This document shows, piece by piece, positions 1-5,243 of a stretch of DNA of 5,243 nt; the first letter of the stretch is position 1; every line of letters begins with the position of its first letter. The stretch lies in contig JAGOCV010000283.1 in assembly GCA_017998575.1 (NCBI GenBank), positions 1 through 5,243 on the forward strand. Reading direction: 5' to 3'. The translations under genes and the position numbers were made by a program. Origin of the DNA: Burkholderiaceae bacterium. GTDB lineage: Bacteria; Pseudomonadota; Gammaproteobacteria; Burkholderiales; Burkholderiaceae. The notes below the pieces were generated by a model. The model ran no database searches. It was given only the letters and a program-made list of their open reading frames with translations, and was not told the DNA's origin.

Positions 1-2
1 AA

Positions 3-380
3 CTGGGCGTGCCCTACACGCTGGTCACCGGCATCCCGTTGCCCGAACAGTTCGTGGAGAACACGCTGGCCACGCCGCAGACCGTGCTGGCCACCGAGAA
101 GTTCGAGCGCTTCGAGGCCGTGTTCGCCGGTGCCGGCGACACCCTCTCGGCCGCGCTGGCCGCGCTGCTGGCCACCGGCACCGACCTGGCGGCTGCCACC
201 AGCGAAGCGCTGGCCTACCTCGACCGCTGTCTGGACGCGGGCTTCCGCCCCGGCATGGGCCATGTCGTGCCCGACCGGCTGTTCTGGGCCCAGCCCGACA
301 CCGACGAGGACGACGAGGCCGAAGCCCAGGACAGCACGATCGAGGGTTTCGAGCTGCCGCCGCACGACACCAGGCACTGA
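3..380 (+). CDS. thiD: Hydroxymethylpyrimidine/phosphomethylpyrimidine kinase, C-terminal part (5' end outside window)
   Basis: The frame is open from the left edge to a TGA at 378-380, giving about 125 C-terminal residues of a protein whose usual length is about 270-290. ThiD phosphorylates HMP and then HMP-phosphate with ATP, making HMP-PP for thiamine synthesis in the cytoplasm. The key sign is the ribokinase-family motif [10 protein letters not shown], coded from 129, which holds the anion hole and the catalytic Asp. It is followed by the helix [18 protein letters not shown] and the ending VPDRLFWAQ, both typical of betaproteobacterial ThiD. The GTG at 9 is an internal Val, not a start, because the upstream codons fit the family. 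After FWAQ there is an acidic tail of about 29 residues, rich in Asp and Glu, with no catalytic role that I know. hemL follows on the same strand. Identification is by family resemblance read by eye. Confidence 0.9.
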   Translation: MGVPYTLVTGIPLPEQFVENTLATPQTVLATEKFERFEAVFAGAGDTLSAALAALLATGTDLAAATSEALAYLDRCLDAGFRPGMGHVVPDRLFWAQPDTDEDDEAEAQDSTIEGFELPPHDTRH

Positions 381-405
381 GGACGGCACAGGCCCGCGCG
401 ACAAT
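377..405 (+). promoter_or_regulatory. Possible sigma70-type promoter for hemL, perhaps leaderless
   Basis: GACAAT at 400-405 matches the -10 consensus TATAAT at four of six bases. The hexamer 17 bases further upstream, CTGAGG at 377-382, matches TTGACA at only three. If the -10 is real, transcription would begin close to 412-413, on or beside the ATG at 413, so the message would have almost no leader. In support, no Shine-Dalgarno sequence precedes either possible hemL start. It remains a weak motif in a 32-base gap, and read-through from thiD is an equally good explanation. Confidence 0.3.
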
Positions 406-412
406 GGCGGGC

Positions 413-1705
413 ATGGATCACAACGAAGCTCTCTTCTCCCGCGCCCGCGCGGTCATCCCCGGCGGCGTGAACTCGCCTGTTCGGGCCTTCCGCGCGGTCG
501 GCGGCACACCGCGCTTCGTGCAGCGCGCGCAGGGTGCCCACTTCTGGGACGCCGACGGCCGCCGCTACATCGACTACATCGGCTCGTGGGGGCCGATGAT
601 CCTGGGCCATGGCCATCCGGCCGTACTTGAGGCGGTGCAGAAAGCGGCGCTGGACGGCTTCTCGTTCGGCGCCCCCACCGAGCGCGAGATCGAACTGGCC
701 GAAGCCATCATCTCGCTCGTGCCCTCGCTGGAGATGGTGCGGCTGGTGAGCTCGGGCACCGAGGCCGGCATGAGCGCGATCCGCCTGGCGCGCGGCGCAA
801 CGGGCCGCAAGACCATCGTCAAGTTCGAGGGCTGCTATCACGGCCACGCCGATGCCCTGCTGGTCAAGGCCGGCTCGGGCCTGGCCACTTTCGGCAACCC
901 CACCAGCGCGGGCGTGCCGCCAGAGGTGGTGCAGCACACCCTGGTGCTCGAGTACAACAACCTCGCGCAGATCGAGGCCGCGTTCGCCGAGCACGGCGCC
1001 GACATCGCCTGCGTGATCATCGAGCCCATCGCCGGCAACATGAACTTCGTGCGCGCCAGCGTGCCGTTCATGACGCGCTGCCGCGAGCTGTGTGCGCAAT
1101 ACGGCGCGCTGTTCGTCTTCGACGAGGTCATGACGGGCTTCCGCGTTGCGCTCGGCGGCGCGCAAAGCGTCTATGCGAAGCTGATCCCCGGTTTCGAACC
1201 CGACATGACGGTGATGGGCAAAGTGATCGGCGGCGGCATGCCGCTGGCGGCCTTCGGCGGCAAGCGCGCGGTGATGGAGCAGCTGGCGCCGCTGGGCCCG
1301 GTGTACCAGGCCGGCACGCTGTCGGGCAACCCGGTGGCTACGGCCTGCGGCCTCGCCACGCTGGCAGAGATCCGCAAGCCCGGCTTCTTCGATGCGCTTT
1401 CGGCCCGCACGCGCGCACTGGTCAACGGCCTCACGGCCGAGGCCGAGAGCGCGGGTGTGCCATTCGCGGCCGACTGCGAGGGCGGGATGTTCGGCTTCTT
1501 CCTGCTGCCCGGCCTGCCGCAGAACTACGCGGCGGTGATGAAGAGCGACGGCACGAAGTTCAATACGCTGTTCCACGGCCTGCTCGACCGTGGCGTGTAC
1601 ATCGCGCCCGCGCTGTACGAAGCCGGCTTCGTGAGCGCGGCGCACACCGACGAGGACATCGCCGCGACCATCGCTGCAGCGCGAGAGATGTTCGCACGGC
1701 TGTAG
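413..1705 (+). CDS. hemL: Glutamate-1-semialdehyde 2,1-aminomutase
   Basis: This PLP enzyme converts glutamate-1-semialdehyde to 5-aminolevulinate, the C5-pathway entry to haem and other tetrapyrroles, in the cytoplasm. From the ATG at 413 it has 430 residues, the normal family length. Landmarks are [18 protein letters not shown] near the N-terminus, the PLP-phosphate loop [20 protein letters not shown], the segment [25 protein letters not shown] with the Asp (about 237) that contacts the pyridine nitrogen, and [18 protein letters not shown] with the Schiff-base Lys (about 270). [17 protein letters not shown] and [13 protein letters not shown] complete the fold. An in-frame ATG at 404 would add three residues (MAG). 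I prefer 413 because MDHNEALF lines up with typical family starts and because 404 sits inside a -10-like hexamer. Neither start has a clear ribosome binding site. The gene is intact and ends in TAG, 22 bases from the convergent gene's stop. Confidence 0.97.
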   Translation: MDHNEALFSRARAVIPGGVNSPVRAFRAVGGTPRFVQRAQGAHFWDADGRRYIDYIGSWGPMILGHGHPAVLEAVQKAALDGFSFGAPTEREIELAEAIISLVPSLEMVRLVSSGTEAGMSAIRLARGATGRKTIVKFEGCYHGHADALLVKAGSGLATFGNPTSAGVPPEVVQHTLVLEYNNLAQIEAAFAEHGADIACVIIEPIAGNMNFVRASVPFMTRCRELCAQYGALFVFDEVMTGFRVALGGAQSVYAKLIPGFEPDMTVMGKVIGGGMPLAAFGGKRAVMEQLAPLGPVYQAGTLSGNPVATACGLATLAEIRKPGFFDALSARTRALVNGLTAEAESAGVPFAADCEGGMFGFFLLPGLPQNYAAVMKSDGTKFNTLFHGLLDRGVYIAPALYEAGFVSAAHTDEDIAATIAAAREMFARL

Positions 1706-1720
1706 CCAGCCGCAAGGTCA

Positions 1721-1736
1721 GGCGCCGTCAGGCGCT
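1721..1736. terminator. Small hairpin between the convergent gene ends (weak terminator candidate)
   Basis: GCGCC at 1722-1726 and GGCGC at 1731-1735 can pair around the 4-base loop GTCA, with a further G-T wobble at 1721/1736. The hairpin begins 16 bases after the hemL stop and contains the stop codon of the opposing gene (1728-1730). It arises from a near-tandem 10-base repeat, GTCAGGCGCC at 1717-1726 and GTCAGGCGCT at 1727-1736. No run of T follows on either strand, so it is not a standard intrinsic terminator. Confidence 0.25.
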
Positions 1737-2210
1737 CGAGGCATGGCACATCAGCCTGGTGAGTTGCAGATTGACCACGAGAAGAAGCATGAAGATAGCT
1801 GACAGCGCGACCCACGGCCGCGTCGGCTGCCCCTTGCTTCGCGCCCGCCAGGCCACGGCACCCAGCACGGCCGTGCATCCCAGTGCAATCAGATTCGGTA
1901 TGACGAACCAGGGATCGCTCGACCCGAACACCTCAATCCCTAACCTCAGGCTCGCGGTGGTCATGACAATGATGAACACGATCGGTTCGAAGACCCACAC
2001 GAAGAGCGGAAAGAGAGCGAAAGAAATCGGCTGCCGCAACCAGAACGCCAGATCAGGACAGGGGTCCAGAACGGTCAGCAGAAAGTAGGTGAGCAGATAT
2101 TGCGGGACGGCTGGCAGAACCCACCATCGCCAGTCGCATCGCGGACGAGGCGTCGTCGGAACCGGAGCGCCAAGCTCGGCATCGGGTGGAACTCGATCAT
2201 AGGGACTCAT
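1728..2210 (-). CDS. Hypothetical multi-pass membrane protein, 160 residues
   Basis: I do not recognise this protein. The ATG at 2208-2210 opens a 160-residue frame ending in TGA at 1728-1730. The first 28 residues are Pro-rich and polar. Four hydrophobic stretches follow: about 29-48 (starts WWVLPAVPQYLL), 62-84 (ISFALFPLFVWVFEPIV), 101-121 (starts WFVIPNLIAL) and 133-150 (VALSAIFMLLLVVNLQL). A basic stretch, RARSKGQPTR, at 122-131 lies between the last two. With four helices this basic loop and the Arg-rich N-terminus fall on opposite sides, so the topology is unclear. There are Cys at 25, 51, 112 and 155, but no paired CxxC motif. GC is about 54% over 1921-2100, against 65-68% in counted stretches of hemL and purH, with A-rich codons unlike the neighbours. 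A run of G (GGGG) just before the ATG may serve as a weak ribosome site. It converges with hemL. The membrane location is well supported; the function is unknown. Confidence 0.7.
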   Translation of the reverse strand: MSPYDRVPPDAELGAPVPTTPRPRCDWRWWVLPAVPQYLLTYFLLTVLDPCPDLAFWLRQPISFALFPLFVWVFEPIVFIIVMTTASLRLGIEVFGSSDPWFVIPNLIALGCTAVLGAVAWRARSKGQPTRPWVALSAIFMLLLVVNLQLTRLMCHASSA

Positions 2211-2288
2211 GCCCCAATCTAGGCTGCGAACCGCGGCGGCGGCGGTGCCGGGAGTGAAGCCGGCGATCCCCGGATCTGGCAGCGCGCA
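2211..2288. other. Short intergenic gap between the two small membrane-protein genes
   Basis: These 78 bases separate the 43-residue ORF from the 160-residue gene, both on the minus strand. I see a GC-rich CGG/GGC run at 2232-2245, a short inverted repeat (GCCGG 2247-2251 with CCGGC 2260-2264) and GATCC/GGATC at 2265-2276. A TAGATT hexamer on the minus strand (2216-2221) lies five bases before the 160-residue gene's ATG and could be a -10 box, but there is no partner -35. None is strong enough to call a terminator or promoter. Confidence 0.35.
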
Positions 2289-2420
2289 CTACTGCGCCAG
2301 CATCAGCTTCCAGCCGATGGACAGCAGGCCCAACACCACGGCGACCATGCCGATGGCGATGAGCCAGCCCACCCAGCGAGGCCTGGGCGGATAGTTCTCG
2401 TGCTCCGGGCCGTCGCTCAT
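2289..2420 (-). CDS. Small single-pass membrane protein, 43 residues
   Basis: An ATG at 2418-2420 opens 43 codons ending in TAG at 2289-2291. The product begins MSDGPEHENYPPRPRWVGW. A hydrophobic segment of about 25 residues, from about 16 to 41, includes LIAIGMVAVVLGLLSIGW, and the protein ends KLMLAQ. The pattern is a short polar, Pro/Arg-containing N-terminus and one transmembrane helix. The Arg residues just before the helix suggest a cytoplasmic N-terminus by the positive-inside rule. The start lies four bases after the purH stop (TGA, 2425-2427) in the same direction, with no clear ribosome site of its own, so translation is probably coupled to purH. I do not recognise the family and infer no function. 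Support is the tight operon spacing plus a coherent TM-like composition. It is short enough that chance cannot be excluded. Confidence 0.6.
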   Translation of the reverse strand: MSDGPEHENYPPRPRWVGWLIAIGMVAVVLGLLSIGWKLMLAQ

Positions 2421-2424
2421 GCGC

Positions 2425-4023
<1,599 letters not shown>

Positions 4024-4059
4024 GGAAAGGCCACGGTTGAAGTTTCGGATTCGGTTCAT

Positions 4060-4078
4060 GGGCCGCTGCGCGCGGCCC
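4060..4078 (-). other. GC-rich hairpin in the fis-purH junction
   Basis: GGGCCGC at 4060-4066 is perfectly complementary to GCGGCCC at 4072-4078, leaving a 5-base loop. The 7-bp all-GC stem lies 10 bases after the fis stop, ends immediately before the in-frame ATG at 4059, and is 36 bases upstream of the preferred purH start. No T-run follows on the minus strand, so it is not an intrinsic terminator. In mRNA it could slow 3' decay of the dusB-fis message or affect purH translation; both are inference. Confidence 0.35.
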
Positions 4079-4088
4079 CGGGGGTGCA

Positions 4089-4328
4089 TCAGCCCTTGAG
4101 CAGGCGGTGTTCGAGCAGCTTCTTGCGCAGCGTGTTGCGGTTGAGGCCCAGCCACTCGGCGGCGCGCGACTGGTTGCCCTCGGCATGGCGCATCACCACT
4201 TCGAGCAGCGGCTTTTCCACCACTTTGACCATCATGTCGTACATGCCGTCGGGCTCGGTGCCGCGCAGGTCGCGCAGATAGCCTTCCAGGCTGTCGCGCA
4301 CGCAATCCTCGATCTGTTTCTTGCTCAT
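4089..4328 (-). CDS. fis: Fis-family nucleoid-associated DNA-binding protein (short betaproteobacterial form)
   Basis: The ATG at 4326-4328 gives 79 residues, beginning [20 protein letters not shown] and ending LLEHRLLKG. Fis is a homodimeric nucleoid protein that bends DNA and modulates growth-linked promoters. The C-terminal helix-turn-helix is plain: [21 protein letters not shown] at about 51-71, matching the Fis/NtrC-type C-terminal fold. The preceding helices (about 5-20 and 29-49) fit the dimer core. The protein is about 19 residues shorter than the 98-residue E. coli Fis and lacks most of the N-terminal beta-hairpin arm that in enterobacteria activates Hin/Gin recombinases. Short Fis is usual in betaproteobacteria, so this is not a truncation here. 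The start lies seven bases after the dusB stop, the conserved dusB-fis arrangement. AAAGAC just upstream is a weak ribosome site, consistent with coupling to dusB translation. A Fis-like HTH also ends NtrC regulators, but this ORF is free-standing. Confidence 0.92.
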   Translation of the reverse strand: MSKKQIEDCVRDSLEGYLRDLRGTEPDGMYDMMVKVVEKPLLEVVMRHAEGNQSRAAEWLGLNRNTLRKKLLEHRLLKG

Positions 4329-4335
4329 GTCTTTG

Positions 4336-5243
4336 TCATGCGGCGACGTCGGCCGCCCTTCCCCTGTGTCTTGAATCTTCTGTGTTCGCCGACACGGCTT
4401 CGGGCAGGCGGTCGGCCGCATCGGCCAGTTGCCCGAAGAACGATGCAACCGCGGCCAGCTGGCCAGCAGCATCGTCGATCGTGTTCATGTGGTCGCGGAA
4501 GGCCTCGCCACCCGGGAGGTCGCGCACGTACCACCCGATGTGCTTGCGCGCGCTGCGAACGCCGGTGAACTCGCCGTAGAGCGAATAGTGGTCCTCGAGG
4601 TGATCGATGAGGACACGGCGCACCTCCGCCACCAGCGGCGGCGCGAGCAGCTCGCCCGTCGCCAGGTAGTGCGCGACCTCGCGGAAGATCCAGGGCCGGC
4701 CCTGCGCGGCGCGGCCGATCATGACGGCATCGGCACCGGTAGCGGCCAGCACTTCGCGCGCCTTCTGCGGCGAATCGATGTCGCCGTTGGCCACCACAGG
4801 CACGCACACGGTGGCCTTGACGGCGGCAATGGTGTCGTACTCTGCATGCCCTTTGTAGCCCTGCTCGCGCGTGCGGCCATGCACGGTCAGCATGCGGATG
4901 CCCACGCCCTCGAACGCGCGGGCCAGCGCCACGGCATTGCGACCGCTGTCGCTCCAGCCGGTGCGCATCTTGAGCGTGACGGGCACGCCCAGCGGCTCGC
5001 AGGCGCGAACCACGGCTTCTGCGATGGCGATGGCCAGCGGCTCATCCTGCATCAGCGCCGAGCCGGCCCACTTGTTGCAAACCTTCTTGGCCGGGCAGCC
5101 CATGTTGATGTCGATGATCTGCGCGCCGCGTTCGACGTTGTAGACGGCCGCCTCGGCCATCATCTGCGCCTCGGTGCCGCCGATCTGCACGGCGATGGGC
5201 GCGGCCTCGCCATCGTGGTTGGCGCGGCGCGAGGTCTTGAGGC
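4336..5243 (-). CDS. dusB: tRNA-dihydrouridine synthase B, N-terminus outside window
   Basis: About 301 residues are visible, read leftward from the right edge to TGA at 4336-4338. Roughly 40 N-terminal residues of a protein of about 340 should lie beyond 5243. Dus enzymes use FMN and NADPH to reduce specific uridines of tRNA to dihydrouridine; DusB acts on U17 in E. coli. The edge residues LKTSRRANHDGEAAPIAVQI show that the GTG at 5188-5190 is an internal Val rather than a start. Landmarks in order are QIGGTEAQ, IDINMGCPAKKVCNKWAGSA with the catalytic Cys of GCP, VTLKMRTGW, MLTVHGRTREQGYKG, VVANGDI and the FMN-phosphate loop GADAVMIGRAAQGRPWIF. The helical tRNA-binding C-terminal domain includes RSARKHIGWY. 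The last 15-20 residues look unstructured. It is the first visible gene of the presumed dusB-fis-purH operon; its promoter would be outside the window. Confidence 0.93.
   Translation of the reverse strand, partial: LKTSRRANHDGEAAPIAVQIGGTEAQMMAEAAVYNVERGAQIIDINMGCPAKKVCNKWAGSALMQDEPLAIAIAEAVVRACEPLGVPVTLKMRTGWSDSGRNAVALARAFEGVGIRMLTVHGRTREQGYKGHAEYDTIAAVKATVCVPVVANGDIDSPQKAREVLAATGADAVMIGRAAQGRPWIFREVAHYLATGELLAPPLVAEVRRVLIDHLEDHYSLYGEFTGVRSARKHIGWYVRDLPGGEAFRDHMNTIDDAAGQLAAVASFFGQLADAADRLPEAVSANTEDSRHRGRAADVAA

Noticed and set aside
215..1645. 476-codon open frame antisense to hemL
   Set aside because: Its translation is dominated by Ala, Arg, His, Gly and Gln with no motif, and it lies opposite an intact hemL. 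Long antisense frames are expected in high-GC DNA with strong third-position bias.
1090..2088. 332-codon + frame running from within hemL into the membrane-protein region
   Set aside because: The first part is an Arg-rich shadow of hemL, and the rest is antisense to a frame with clear transmembrane segments.
2247..2276. Inverted repeats (GCCGG/CCGGC, GATCC/GGATC) as a terminator for the purH operon
   Set aside because: Stems are only five bases, one with a two-base loop, and no T-run follows on the minus strand.
2209..2394. 61-codon + frame antisense to the 43-residue ORF
   Set aside because: The composition is uninformative (Ala, Pro, Thr, Met), while the minus-strand frame gives a coherent transmembrane helix and tight operon spacing.
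4024..4305. purH frame open upstream through fis
   Set aside because: Residues before 4089 overlap fis coding sequence in another frame and read as Arg/Ala/Pro-rich noise; the conserved purH sequence begins at about 4023.
4325..4807. 160-codon minus-strand frame inside dusB
   Set aside because: Arg/Ala/Gly-rich shadow of dusB in another frame.

Overview
The window reads as an ordinary chromosomal stretch of a high-GC betaproteobacterium, most likely Burkholderiales and probably the family Comamonadaceae. This rests on recognisable housekeeping proteins (ThiD, HemL, PurH, a short Fis, DusB), their wording and gene order, and GC of roughly 65-68% in the two core genes I hand-counted. The genus cannot be fixed from sequence alone.

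Layout. Positions 1-1705 lie on the + strand: the 3' end of thiD (HMP/HMP-phosphate kinase, thiamine synthesis), then complete hemL (glutamate-1-semialdehyde aminomutase, tetrapyrrole synthesis) 32 bases later. Everything from 1728 to the right edge is on the - strand. Read in its own direction the order is dusB (5' end missing, off the right edge), fis, purH, a 43-residue single-pass membrane ORF, and a 160-residue multi-pass membrane protein of unknown function. The last gene converges on hemL with only 22 bases between stop codons.

The dusB-fis-purH block looks like one operon. fis starts 7 bases after the dusB stop, purH follows fis closely, and the 43-residue ORF starts 4 bases after the purH stop, which suggests translational coupling. 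dusB-fis is a conserved proteobacterial pair joining tRNA dihydrouridine synthesis to a nucleoid protein. purH supplies the last two steps of IMP synthesis.

The least ordinary part is 1728-2420: two small membrane proteins without recognised function sit between hemL and purH. The larger has a visibly lower GC (about 54% in its centre) than its neighbours and may be a recent insertion. I see no mobile element, CRISPR array, tRNA, rRNA or integrase, and no convincing new system. The notable points are an unannotated small membrane protein, a compositionally odd membrane protein, and unusual start-site contexts at hemL and purH.
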